Positions 1 to 7,121 of a stretch of 11,502 bases of DNA are shown here, piece by piece (positions within the stretch are counted from its first letter, which is position 1; every line of letters starts with the position of its first letter). The translations under genes and the position numbers were made by a program. The stretch is from Bacteroidota bacterium (lineage in GTDB: Bacteria; Bacteroidota; Bacteroidia; Bacteroidales; UBA12481): positions 1-11,502 of the forward strand of contig JAUVKA010000075.1 of NCBI GenBank assembly GCA_030592205.1, written 5' to 3'. The notes below the pieces were generated by a model. It was not told where the DNA came from and did not search any database. It worked only from the letters and a program-made list of their open reading frames with translations.

Positions 1-196
1 AAACGGCGATGGCATCCTTTAAACTAGAGTGATTAATACTGTAAATATCTTCAGCTGTTAATTCCAGCCCCATTTCTGTCATGGTACCAACGTTCAATTT
101 CTCTAATAATGGTAGAATCCACATTCCTTCATCAGCTCTGGCTGACATATTGAAAGCCAACGCAATACCGATGAATAGTGCTGTCAGTTTTTTCAT
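1..196 (-). CDS. S46 family dipeptidyl-peptidase (DPP7/DPP11-like), N-terminal fragment
   Basis: Partial gene: it starts at the CAT at 194-196 and runs off the left edge, leaving 65 codons. The visible protein opens with a signal peptide (MKKLTALFIGIALAFNMSA, then Arg-Ala) and a likely signal peptidase I site after Ala21. The mature N-terminus reads DEGMWILPLLEKLN, followed by LTAEDIYSINHSSLKDAI. This DEGMW start and the AEDIYSINHSSLKDA block are hallmarks of S46 serine exopeptidases of Bacteroidota. These periplasmic enzymes remove dipeptides from the N-termini of oligopeptides. The catalytic His, Asp and Ser lie outside the window, so DPP7 and DPP11 specificity cannot be separated. No clear Shine-Dalgarno site precedes the start; the upstream strand is A-rich, as is common in this phylum. 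The plus-strand ORF over the same bases is only its shadow. Confidence 0.85.
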   Translation of the reverse strand, partial: MKKLTALFIGIALAFNMSARADEGMWILPLLEKLNVGTMTEMGLELTAEDIYSINHSSLKDAIAV

Positions 197-243
197 GTTT
201 TTTCTTTTTTTTATTTGGGGTGGCAAGATAGGAAAAAAAGGTG

Positions 244-263
244 AATTGGGGAATTGGGGAATT
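244..263. repeat. Short tandem repeat AATTGGGG (2.5 copies)
   Basis: Two exact 8-base copies of AATTGGGG (244-251 and 252-259) are followed by a partial AATT (260-263). They lie about 48 bases upstream of the S46 peptidase start, in its probable 5' leader or promoter zone. The function is unknown. It could be a protein-binding site or simple sequence produced by slippage. Confidence 0.6.
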
Positions 264-282
264 TATTCTTTTTTGCTCATCT

Positions 283-296
283 TTATTGATCAATAA
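283..296. promoter_or_regulatory. 14-bp perfect palindrome, candidate operator
   Basis: TTATTGATCAATAA is its own reverse complement over 14 bases and centres between 289 and 290. It sits about 87 bases upstream of the S46 peptidase start on the minus strand and 16 bases upstream of a small plus-strand ORF. Perfect dyads of this size are typical of dimeric regulator sites, but A/T-rich palindromes also arise by chance. No regulator gene is in the window to pair with it. Confidence 0.3.
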
Positions 297-311
297 GTTG
301 GAGAACACAAT

Positions 312-437
312 ATGAAAAGAACTTTAATAAAGAATATTCATTTTGCACCAATGATTCTGTTCACTGGTCTGATTGCTTTTGTGCTCCTCACCGGATTTGA
401 TTCCCCCATTTCATTCAAGAGTTTGCCTAATGGTTAG
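312..437 (+). CDS. Possible small hydrophobic protein, 41 aa (doubtful)
   Basis: An ATG at 312 opens a 41-codon frame ending in TAG at 435-437. A GGAG at 300-303 lies at a plausible ribosome-binding distance. The product starts with a basic stretch (MKRTLIKN) followed by one hydrophobic segment (about residues 14-29, MILFTGLIAFVLLTGF) and a short polar tail. That would suit a single-pass small membrane protein or a bare signal peptide. The frame converges on rnhB and overlaps its last four bases. I recognise no family. It may be a genuine small protein, the remnant of a longer secreted protein, or chance; an ORF this short carries little evidence on its own. Confidence 0.3.
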   Translation: MKRTLIKNIHFAPMILFTGLIAFVLLTGFDSPISFKSLPNG

Positions 438-1042
438 AAGTTGATCCGCAATTGATCATCCAATAATTTGAAACTTAGCCTATGATGAGGGCTGATTCCT
501 TTATCACGAATTCCTTTCCTATGTTCAACAGTGGGATAACCTTTGTTTCTATCCCATCTATAATCAGGAAATTCTTCATGTAATTGCCTCATATAATCAT
601 CACGGTATGTCTTGGCTAATACTGAGGCTGCAGCAATAGATGCAAACCGTCCATCACCTTTGATTTCACATGAATGCAGGATATCTGGATAAGGATGGAA
701 TCTATGCCCGTCGATCAAAAGAAAATCAGGCCTGACAATTAGTTTTTTTATTGCGAGATGCATTGCCAGAATTGAGGCATTCAGAATATTGATTTCATCT
801 ATTTTTTCATGATTCACATTTGCCACGCTCCAGGCAATAGCTTCTTCCTGTATAAGCTCGCGAAGCTTATATCTTTTCTTTTCGTTCAGCTTTTTTGAAT
901 CATCCAACATTGGATGAAAGAAGTTTTCAGGTAGGATTACCGCAGCAGCAAAAACAGGTCCGGCTAAACATCCCCGACCGGCTTCATCACAACCGGCTTC
1001 CAATCTATCCTCCTTTAGATAAGGGAGCAAATTAGCCTTCAT
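434..1042 (-). CDS. rnhB: Ribonuclease HII
   Basis: This gene encodes a 202-residue type 2 RNase H, a normal length for the family. RNase HII cuts the RNA strand of RNA/DNA hybrids and incises at single ribonucleotides embedded in DNA, acting in the cytoplasm with Mg2+ or Mn2+. The diagnostic DEAGRG motif is at residues 19-24 and supplies catalytic Asp19 and Glu20. The third acidic residue is Asp111 in LLIDGHRF and the fourth is Asp130 in IKGDGRFASIAAAS. The SIAAASVLAKTYRDD block (135-149) and the C-terminal NKGYPTVEHRKGI and SPHHRLSFK motifs are also intact. The start at 1042 leaves a short N-terminus before the first strand, as usual. The start lies inside the end of the upstream glycosyltransferase gene (11-base overlap), so the two are probably cotranscribed and translationally coupled. 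Confidence 0.97.
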   Translation of the reverse strand: MKANLLPYLKEDRLEAGCDEAGRGCLAGPVFAAAVILPENFFHPMLDDSKKLNEKKRYKLRELIQEEAIAWSVANVNHEKIDEINILNASILAMHLAIKKLIVRPDFLLIDGHRFHPYPDILHSCEIKGDGRFASIAAASVLAKTYRDDYMRQLHEEFPDYRWDRNKGYPTVEHRKGIRDKGISPHHRLSFKLLDDQLRINF

Positions 1043-2180
1043 TCTTTTTTGCTAGTCCCTGGAGTACTGCTTCCATACAATTCCAAACCTTGTCGGCAGT
1101 TTTATCCCAGGAAAATTGATTTTTTTGGTTTTTACCCTTACTAATCAGGCTGTTCCTGAGTTCAGAATCATTTGCAAGTAATTCCATCTTTTCGGCGATT
1201 TCTTCAATATTTCCCGGATGGGCATACAATGCGGCATCTCCTCCAACCTCTGGAAGTGAGGTTTCTGTTGAAGTCAGTACGGGAACTTGCGCATAAAGAG
1301 CCTCCAGGACTGGAATTCCAAATCCTTCAAACCAGGGGACAAAAGTCATTGCAATAGCAGCGGAAAGGACTTGGCTTAATTCTTCAGACTCGAGGCGGCC
1401 CGTATAAATCACACCTGACTTATTATGCTTATCGATTATCTTTTTGTAGGGTTTTTTACTTTTCCACATAATAGAACCTACAATCAGCATTTTTATGCTT
1501 GATCCGGTTTTAAGGATAAATTTGTCATAAGCTTTGAGTAGATTTTCCAGATTTTTCCTGGGATGGAGTGATCCGATGAAAATAAAATATGGTTCCCCAT
1601 CGGTGAACTTATCTCTGAGGATTTGTTTCTCATCCTCACTGATTGGCATAAACTTTGGATTTGCCCCATTGTATACAACATGAATCAAAGGCAGATCAAC
1701 CTTATAGGATTTATTTATATCCTTTTTAGAATATTCAGAAACAGTACAAATCCTCTTTGCTTTCCGTGCATAACGAGGGAAGAAGTAATTATAATAATGC
1801 CGGGGCCAAAAGGGCAGATCTTTAGGTCGGTGAACAAAATTAATGTCGTGAATAACGGGAATGGATGGAACATTAGATCTAAGTGAAAGATAGCCGTCGG
1901 GAGAAAAAAACAAATCAGCCTTAACCCTTTTCAAAATTGCAGGAATTTTCCATTCCATCCATAAATACCATAAAAAAGGATGACGAGCTTGGGGGCCTAC
2001 CACAACAGGGGTTATATTGTCGGAAAATATAAATTCTTTCTCAAATTGACGATCGAAAATGAAAAAAAACTGATGCTCCGGATGATCATTACATATTCTT
2101 TTCAATGATTCATACATGAACCAACCAATGCCTTCCAGCTTGCCTTTCTGTAAAAGTCTGCAATTGACTGCGATATTCAT
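1032..2180 (-). CDS. GT4-family (GT-B fold) glycosyltransferase
   Basis: A 382-residue group 1 glycosyltransferase that transfers a sugar from a nucleotide-sugar donor to an acceptor, probably lipid-linked glycan at the inner face of the cytoplasmic membrane. The N-terminal Rossmann domain begins MNIAVNCRLL and has the acceptor-side loop GIGWFMYE (17-24) and the VIHDINFVH strand (109-117). The C-terminal donor domain has GSLHPRKN (203-210), with the basic pair that contacts donor phosphates, and the retaining E-x7-E motif at Glu285 and Glu293 (FEGFGIPVLEAL). I chose the start at 2180, not the in-frame ATG at 2210, because the family motif begins there and AAGGA lies about 9 bases upstream. 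Closest in style to mannosyl- or rhamnosyl-transferases, but the donor is not readable from the sequence. The divergent flippase suggests a shared role in surface polysaccharide. Confidence 0.9.
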   Translation of the reverse strand: MNIAVNCRLLQKGKLEGIGWFMYESLKRICNDHPEHQFFFIFDRQFEKEFIFSDNITPVVVGPQARHPFLWYLWMEWKIPAILKRVKADLFFSPDGYLSLRSNVPSIPVIHDINFVHRPKDLPFWPRHYYNYFFPRYARKAKRICTVSEYSKKDINKSYKVDLPLIHVVYNGANPKFMPISEDEKQILRDKFTDGEPYFIFIGSLHPRKNLENLLKAYDKFILKTGSSIKMLIVGSIMWKSKKPYKKIIDKHNKSGVIYTGRLESEELSQVLSAAIAMTFVPWFEGFGIPVLEALYAQVPVLTSTETSLPEVGGDAALYAHPGNIEEIAEKMELLANDSELRNSLISKGKNQKNQFSWDKTADKVWNCMEAVLQGLAKKNEG

Positions 2181-2207
2181 ACTTATTTTTCCTTTTTCAA
2201 GAAGCCA

Positions 2208-2215
2208 CAAAATTA
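2208..2215 (-). promoter_or_regulatory. Candidate -7 promoter element for the glycosyltransferase-rnhB unit
   Basis: On the minus strand this reads TAATTTTG, an exact match to the Bacteroidota sigma-70 type -7 consensus TAnnTTTG. Transcription would start near 2202, leaving a leader of about 22 bases that contains the AAGGA site before the ATG at 2180. No clear TTTG -33 partner is seen at the expected distance, so this is tentative. Confidence 0.3.
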
Positions 2216-2228
2216 AGCAATGAATACC

Positions 2229-2236
2229 TAAATTTG
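2229..2236 (+). promoter_or_regulatory. Candidate -7 promoter element for the flippase gene
   Basis: TAAATTTG matches the Bacteroidota -7 consensus TAnnTTTG on the plus strand. It would start transcription near 2242, about 56 bases before the TTG start of the flippase. No good -33 TTTG is found upstream. An alternative is TTTG at 2233-2236 acting as the -33 box for a near-match TAATGTTG at 2253-2260, with a 16-base gap that is slightly short. The region is A/T-rich, so chance matches are likely. Confidence 0.22.
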
Positions 2237-2297
2237 TTACTTTTGGGGACTTTAATGTTGGATTTTTGGCAGCTTTGAAGAACTAAACTACAATAGC

Positions 2298-3767
2298 TTG
2301 AAGAAAAAGTTTGTTACTAATCTGGTTCTGATCATCCTTCTGAACCTGCTGATCAAACCTCTATGGATTTTTGGCATCGACCGTAATGTTCAAATAATTA
2401 CGGGCAAGGAGGATTTTGGTATGTATGGTGCCCTATTGGGTGTTTCTTTCCTGATCAATATTTTATTGGATCTGGGAATTACTAATTACAATAACCGCAA
2501 CATTTCCCAGAACCACCAATTACTCCGCAAGTATTTTGCTAATATAGTTGTCTTAAAATTCATATTAGCAGGGTTTTATGCTATAGTTATTTTTAGTGTT
2601 GCCATGATTCTTGATTATGGCAGCCAGGAAATTCACGTCCTGGCTTTTTTAGCTTTAAATCAGTTTCTAACCTCATTTACACTTTACCTCAGGTCGAATA
2701 TTGCCGGTATGCAGATGCATACTGTTAATTCTATAATTTCTGTTCTTGACAGGGCTCTGATGATTATATTTTGTGCTGTTTTAATATGGGGAGGAGTTAC
2801 TGAACAAGCTTTCCAAATTGAATGGTTTGTTTATGCTCAAACGGCGGCCTACATTATTACTATGTTGATATGCTTTGCAATAGTGATGCGAAAATCAAGA
2901 TTCCCGAGATTTAAATTCGATCGTTTGTTTTTTTTGGTTGTTTTACGAAAATCATTTCCTTTTGCCTTACTGGTTTTATTAATGTCAGTTTACACGAGGA
3001 TCGATCAGGTTATGATTGAATATCTGTTGAGGCCTGAGGGTAAAGCACAGGTTTACATTTATTATCACGGTTTTCGGTTGTTTGATGCTGCTTATCAGTT
3101 TGCCTTGTTATTTGCGGTATTACTAATGCCGATGTTTTCCAAAATGATAGCAGAGAAGACCAGCATTCATGAATTAGCCCGTTTATCCTCTCTACTTCTG
3201 TTTATACCATCTGTTGCTCTGGCTGTGGGTTCAATGTTTTATCAGGAGGAGATCATGGTTCTCATGGATTATCAGGAGATTACCGCTTCAGCTCCAATAT
3301 TTGCTATGCTAATGTATGCCTTTCTCGGAATGGCAGGAACGATTATTTTTGGTACTTTATTAACTGCAAATGGTAACCTTAGAGAATTGAATATCACTTC
3401 TGCTATTGCAGTAGCGATCAATATCACTCTGAATATGATCCTTATTCCAAAATATATGGCTTTTGGAGCGGCCATTAGCGCTGTTATTACTCAAAGTTTT
3501 GTTGGTTTATGCCAATTTATAATTGCAGCAAGGAAATTTAAATTTGGTTTTGATCCCAGATTGATATTCAGAATTCTGGTTTTTCTTGGCGGTGTAATAG
3601 GTCTTGGCTTTGGTTCTCTTCAGATAGATGCTATATGGTGGATTCGCTTTATTGGCATGCTAGGAGCTTCTGTGATTCTGGCCATGGCCTTGAATCTTAT
3701 CGAACTTAAATCCTTGATAAAGCTAATTATCAATGGAGAAAGAGATTCAAAAAGCATAAGGGAATAA
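2298..3767 (+). CDS. Wzx-like polysaccharide/oligosaccharide flippase (MOP superfamily)
   Basis: A 489-residue, strongly hydrophobic integral membrane protein with about 12-14 predicted helices, a typical size for O-antigen/teichoic-acid flippases. Such proteins turn lipid-linked oligosaccharides across the cytoplasmic membrane. The N-terminus (KKKFVTNLVLIILLNLLIKPLW, then the loop EDFGMYGALLGVSFLINI and GITNYNNRNISQNHQLL) matches the first helices and first loop common in Bacteroidota members. A conserved basic/acidic stretch follows in the middle (SVYTRIDQVMIEYLL). The start is TTG at 2298: the frame is open back to a stop at 2253 but has no ATG, and the protein family begins at this MKKKF position. 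It is divergent from the glycosyltransferase and ends 53 bases before the sugar permease, so readthrough into the next operon is possible. The transported glycan is unknown. Confidence 0.88.
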   Translation: MKKKFVTNLVLIILLNLLIKPLWIFGIDRNVQIITGKEDFGMYGALLGVSFLINILLDLGITNYNNRNISQNHQLLRKYFANIVVLKFILAGFYAIVIFSVAMILDYGSQEIHVLAFLALNQFLTSFTLYLRSNIAGMQMHTVNSIISVLDRALMIIFCAVLIWGGVTEQAFQIEWFVYAQTAAYIITMLICFAIVMRKSRFPRFKFDRLFFLVVLRKSFPFALLVLLMSVYTRIDQVMIEYLLRPEGKAQVYIYYHGFRLFDAAYQFALLFAVLLMPMFSKMIAEKTSIHELARLSSLLLFIPSVALAVGSMFYQEEIMVLMDYQEITASAPIFAMLMYAFLGMAGTIIFGTLLTANGNLRELNITSAIAVAINITLNMILIPKYMAFGAAISAVITQSFVGLCQFIIAARKFKFGFDPRLIFRILVFLGGVIGLGFGSLQIDAIWWIRFIGMLGASVILAMALNLIELKSLIKLIINGERDSKSIRE

Positions 3768-3820
3768 TTAATTTCCGATTTTTGCCTGAATAATTTATTA
3801 AATCAAAATAAATCAATTTT

Positions 3821-4990
3821 ATGAGTTCAAAAAGTTTTTACAAATCGGCCCCGATTTTTCTGGCTTTCCTTTGTATGGGTTTTGGGGATGTAGTAAGCCC
3901 GCTTTCAGCTCTGCTAAAAGAAGAATTTGCCCTTTCACATACCAGCTCTCAGCTGGTGACCTTTTTAGGTATGATTATGTTTGGATTACTATCTGTACCG
4001 ATGGGGATTTATCAGGGTAGAAAAGGCAAAAAACATGTTTTGCTGATCGGATTGATTGTCGCATTTTTTGGACTTCTGATTCCTACAGTTTTTGGATTTG
4101 AACTGTTTACGATTTTACTTCTATCTGTGCTGTTCCTGGGAGCTGGTGCTTCTATTTTGCAAGTGGCCGGTAACCCGATTATGCGGGATGTTTCACCGGA
4201 GGGCAAATATTCTCGTAATCTATCCTTTGGCCAGTTTATCAAGGCAATAGGAACCTTATCCGGAATGCTCATTCCTGTGGCAGCCGTGAAATGGTGGGAT
4301 CTGGATTGGAAAATACTCTTCCCCATTTACAGCGTGGGTTTATTTATCACAATATTCTTTTTAGCGCTCACAAAAATCGAGGAAAGCAAAATGGATGAAA
4401 GTCAATACCCAACACTGAAATCCTGTTTTTCACTGTTAAAAAACAAATATGTTTTATCCATGGTTTTTGGGATTTTTCTATATGTGGGCGCAGAGGTGAG
4501 TCTCTTTTCGAAGATTCCAATCTATTTACAGGAAATTTATGGATTTGATCTGAAAACCTGGGGGCTTTTAGGATCCGCTTTTATTGTTATTGCTATTTTA
4601 ATTGGCCGTTTTTCGGGGGCAGTAGTTTTGAACTGGATGTCGGCCCGACAGTTTTTGATTCTTTCAACTCTTATTGCTTTGGTAGGAATGCTTGGACTCT
4701 TTATCCCGGTGAAATCTGTTGCTATTGCAGCTATTTTTATTTCCGGTTTAGGTTTTGCAAACATTTTTCCATTAATTTTCTCTATTGCCATCGACAAAAT
4801 GCCTGAGCGCTCAAATGAATTATCTGGATTGATGGTTACAGCTATCATTGGGGGTGCTTTTGTTCCAATGCTGTTCAGTGTGGTTGCTGATCTGTCGGGC
4901 AGTATTCTCATCGGTTTTCTCATTCCGGTTTTATGTTTCGTATATATCGGGATTATTGCACTTAGGAAACATAGCGCGGTTCTGGATTAA
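3821..4990 (+). CDS. MFS sugar:H+ symporter, FucP/NagP-like (FHS family)
   Basis: A 389-residue transporter with about 12 membrane helices in two six-helix halves, split by a cytoplasmic loop near residues 180-205 (TKIEESKMDESQYPTL). Features of the fucose-galactose-glucose:H+ symporter family are visible. Asp23 lies in helix 1 (GFGDVVSPL). The MFS loop 2-3 basic motif is GIYQGRKGKKH (62-72). The helix 4 motif QVAGNPIM has the family Asn118-Pro119 pair. This family includes FucP and the N-acetylglucosamine permease NagP of Shewanella and Bacteroidota. It is probably the cytoplasmic-membrane uptake step for the sugar processed by the five genes that follow on the same strand. The substrate cannot be read from the sequence; an N-acetylhexosamine or a small GlcNAc/mannose disaccharide would fit. 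It is the likely first gene of the catabolic operon. Confidence 0.85.
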   Translation: MSSKSFYKSAPIFLAFLCMGFGDVVSPLSALLKEEFALSHTSSQLVTFLGMIMFGLLSVPMGIYQGRKGKKHVLLIGLIVAFFGLLIPTVFGFELFTILLLSVLFLGAGASILQVAGNPIMRDVSPEGKYSRNLSFGQFIKAIGTLSGMLIPVAAVKWWDLDWKILFPIYSVGLFITIFFLALTKIEESKMDESQYPTLKSCFSLLKNKYVLSMVFGIFLYVGAEVSLFSKIPIYLQEIYGFDLKTWGLLGSAFIVIAILIGRFSGAVVLNWMSARQFLILSTLIALVGMLGLFIPVKSVAIAAIFISGLGFANIFPLIFSIAIDKMPERSNELSGLMVTAIIGGAFVPMLFSVVADLSGSILIGFLIPVLCFVYIGIIALRKHSAVLD

Positions 4991-5074
4991 TTATGATTTA
5001 GGCTGCTAATTCAACAATTAGTTAAGACCAGGACAGAGCAAACAAAAAAAGGCAGAATATCTATATTTGCAAAT

Positions 5075-6274
5075 ATGAAAAAAGGAAATGCAATTATTGG
5101 CCAGTCAGGTGGTCCCACTTCGGTTATCAACTCTAGTTTGGCCGGAGTTATTGAGGGAGCCAAAGCATCTTCAGTAATTGGAAATGTATATGGCATGAAC
5201 TACGGTATCGAGGGATTCATGCAGGAAAAAATACTGGATCTTGGAGGACAGCCAAGCGATATCCTGGATGGATTACGCAGAACTCCGGGATCAGCCCTGG
5301 GTTCCAGCCGTCACAAAATTACCGAGGATGATTTTCCGAAAATTATGGCTGTTCTTGAAAAGTATAATATTCGATATTTTTTCCTTATTGGTGGTAATGA
5401 TACAATGGATACTATCAACAGGGTAGAAGCCTATTGTCATTCAAAAGGCTATGAGATGACAGGAATTGGTGTTCCAAAAACCGTTGATAATGATCTGTTT
5501 GGAACGGATCACACTCCTGGCTATGCTTCTGCTGCACGTAGCAACATCCTTAATGTAATGCAGTCAGGTGTTCTGGCTCGCGACATGAAAAAGGTTGATC
5601 AATTCGTTGTTTATCAGACGATTGGCCGCGATTCTGGTTGGTTGGGTGCTGCAACTGCCCTGGCTAAAAGAAAGGCCGATGATGCTCCTCATCTTATTTA
5701 TTGTCCTGAGTTTTCATTCGACAAGGACAAATTTCTTGCTGATGTAGATAAGGCGTATAAACTATTTGGCTGGGTTTCAATAGTTTGCGGTGAGGGATTA
5801 AAATATAGTGATGGGCTACCGGTAAGTGCTTCCAGAACAACTGATAAATTCAGCAATGTTGAATTTGGAGCCATGGGAGGTGCTAGTGTTGGACTTAATC
5901 TGCATCGTATGGTGGCTGAGGAATTTGGATTTCGGGGAGAATTCCAGATAACTGAATCCATGATTATGGCTGATATTGTAAGGGCAACAAAATTGGATCT
6001 GGAAGAAGCATACCATTGTGGATTGGAAGCGGTGAAACTTGGAGAGGCCGGTGAAACGGGCCATATGGTATCCCTGAACAGAACTTCCAATAATCCCTAC
6101 AATATTGAATATGGCAAGGCTTTGTTAAAGGATGTGGCTGTTAAGGCCAAGCCAATGCCGAAAGAATATTTTAATCAGGAAGGGAACTTTGTTAGCGATG
6201 CTTTTATTGATTACATCCGGCCTTTAATTGGTGAATTACCTGATTTTGTTGAACTTGAAAAGAATTTCATTTAA
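5075..6274 (+). CDS. 6-phosphofructokinase, probably pyrophosphate-dependent
   Basis: A 399-residue PfkA-superfamily enzyme that phosphorylates fructose-6-phosphate to fructose-1,6-bisphosphate in the cytoplasm. The N-terminal glycine loop GQSGGPTSVIN is at 9-19. The phosphate-donor site reads GGND (106-109) where ATP-dependent enzymes have GGDGS; the second position is Asp109, not Gly. The catalytic loop is PKTVDND (134-140), with Lys135 and the catalytic Asp138. These Asp and Lys substitutions are the established markers of PPi-using members. The Arg-rich loop IGRDSGWLG (183-191) and CPE (210-212) are intact. At about 400 residues it is longer than the 320-residue bacterial ATP enzyme and shorter than plant-type PPi enzymes. 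It sits 84 bases after the permease and 15 before the deacetylase, and probably consumes the fructose-6-phosphate made by the SIS protein. Donor choice is inferred from residues only. Confidence 0.9.
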   Translation: MKKGNAIIGQSGGPTSVINSSLAGVIEGAKASSVIGNVYGMNYGIEGFMQEKILDLGGQPSDILDGLRRTPGSALGSSRHKITEDDFPKIMAVLEKYNIRYFFLIGGNDTMDTINRVEAYCHSKGYEMTGIGVPKTVDNDLFGTDHTPGYASAARSNILNVMQSGVLARDMKKVDQFVVYQTIGRDSGWLGAATALAKRKADDAPHLIYCPEFSFDKDKFLADVDKAYKLFGWVSIVCGEGLKYSDGLPVSASRTTDKFSNVEFGAMGGASVGLNLHRMVAEEFGFRGEFQITESMIMADIVRATKLDLEEAYHCGLEAVKLGEAGETGHMVSLNRTSNNPYNIEYGKALLKDVAVKAKPMPKEYFNQEGNFVSDAFIDYIRPLIGELPDFVELEKNFI

Positions 6275-6289
6275 AATTGTTTGAAGTAT

Positions 6290-7060
6290 ATGAGTAGGAA
6301 GTTTAATAATGTTGTTGTTTCGATACAGGCCCACCCGGATGATTCTGAGGCTTGGAATGCGGGAACCCTGAAGCTTTTAAAAGAGAAGGGCTATCATATT
6401 ATTATTGCAACCATGACCGCAGGGGGTATGGGAGGAATTGGTTCAAACGAAGCTAAAACTATTGAAATCAGACTTGAGGAAGCTGCTAAAGCTGCCGCAG
6501 TTCTGGATGCAGAATACTATTGCTTTGAAGGCAGGGATGGATATCTTTTCGATACTGCAGAGATGAGGCGAAGGGTAACCTCAGTTTTAAGGCAGGTAAA
6601 TGCCGGTATAGTGATGACCCATTTACCCATGGATTATCACCCTGATCATCGTGTTGCCTGTAATATAGTTGAAGCAGCAACGATTGTGGCTTCTTTACCT
6701 AATGTACCTGTTAAAGAGAAGGCACTTGAGGTTACTCCACTTTTGTACCATACGGCTCCAATAGCATTAACCGACCCCATTGGCGCACCCATCGCACCCC
6801 CCCACTTTTTTGTGGATGTCAGCAGTGTTATGGATACCAAAAGGGAAATGTTGCAGCACCATCATTCACAGAAAGAATTGATGAAGGTTATGCACAAAAT
6901 GGATAATTTCTTTGAGGTTGTCTACCAGGGAAATAAAGATTATGGTGCGATGGTAGGTGTTGAATATGCTGAGGTGTTCTGGCAGCACTTAGGTGGAGGT
7001 TTTCAGAGAGATCCACAGGTTCAGGAGGACTTGAAGGAGTTTGTGAAATTTTTGAAATAG
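6290..7060 (+). CDS. PIG-L/LmbE-family N-deacetylase, likely amino-sugar deacetylase
   Basis: A 256-residue zinc-dependent deacetylase of the family that includes MshB, BshB, PIG-L and archaeal diacetylchitobiose deacetylase. The diagnostic AHPDDSE motif is at 14-20. By analogy with MshB, His15 and Asp18 bind zinc and Asp17 is the general base. The second motif DYHPDHR is at 115-121 and His120 is the likely third zinc ligand. Other family signatures are ATMTAGGMGG (40-49), an arginine/glutamate helix IRLEEAAKAA (60-69) and PHFFVDVS near residue 170. There is no signal peptide or membrane segment, so it acts in the cytoplasm. I prefer the ATG at 6290 to an in-frame TTG at 6281 because the protein needs no extension. 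Lying between a phosphofructokinase and a GlmS-like SIS protein, it probably removes acetate from an N-acetylhexosamine or its phosphate. It replaces NagA, which is absent here. BshB1 (bacillithiol synthesis) is less likely on sequence. Confidence 0.87.
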   Translation: MSRKFNNVVVSIQAHPDDSEAWNAGTLKLLKEKGYHIIIATMTAGGMGGIGSNEAKTIEIRLEEAAKAAAVLDAEYYCFEGRDGYLFDTAEMRRRVTSVLRQVNAGIVMTHLPMDYHPDHRVACNIVEAATIVASLPNVPVKEKALEVTPLLYHTAPIALTDPIGAPIAPPHFFVDVSSVMDTKREMLQHHHSQKELMKVMHKMDNFFEVVYQGNKDYGAMVGVEYAEVFWQHLGGGFQRDPQVQEDLKEFVKFLK

Positions 7061-7121
7061 CTTTACAGTTTAGGTTTGGAAAAATGGACTTAAGCTTTGA
7101 CTCAATTATTATATTTAGAAT

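Noticed and set aside
81..296. 71-codon plus-strand frame
   Set aside because: It overlaps the opposite-strand S46 peptidase start, whose signal peptide and DEGMW motif are clear; the rest is low-complexity T-rich translation.
5006..5021. CTAATT/AATTAG inverted repeat between the permease and PFK genes
   Set aside because: A 6-bp A/T-only-core stem with a 4-base loop and no T-tract is too weak to call a terminator or operator.
5062..5069. TATATTTG as a -7 promoter element for the PFK gene
   Set aside because: It matches TAnnTTTG, but transcription would start at the start codon itself, and no TTTG -33 box lies upstream. A/T-rich start contexts are normal in this phylum.
3272..6090. Several minus-strand frames of 67-130 codons across the flippase, permease and PFK genes
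   Set aside because: All are antisense shadows of strong plus-strand genes, with no recognisable motifs and biased, low-complexity composition.
6290..7060. Annotation as bacillithiol deacetylase BshB1
   Set aside because: It shares the HPDD motif but the surrounding sequence (AHPDDSEAWNAG, ATMTAGGMGG) differs from the typical BshB1 pattern, and the neighbours are sugar catabolic genes.
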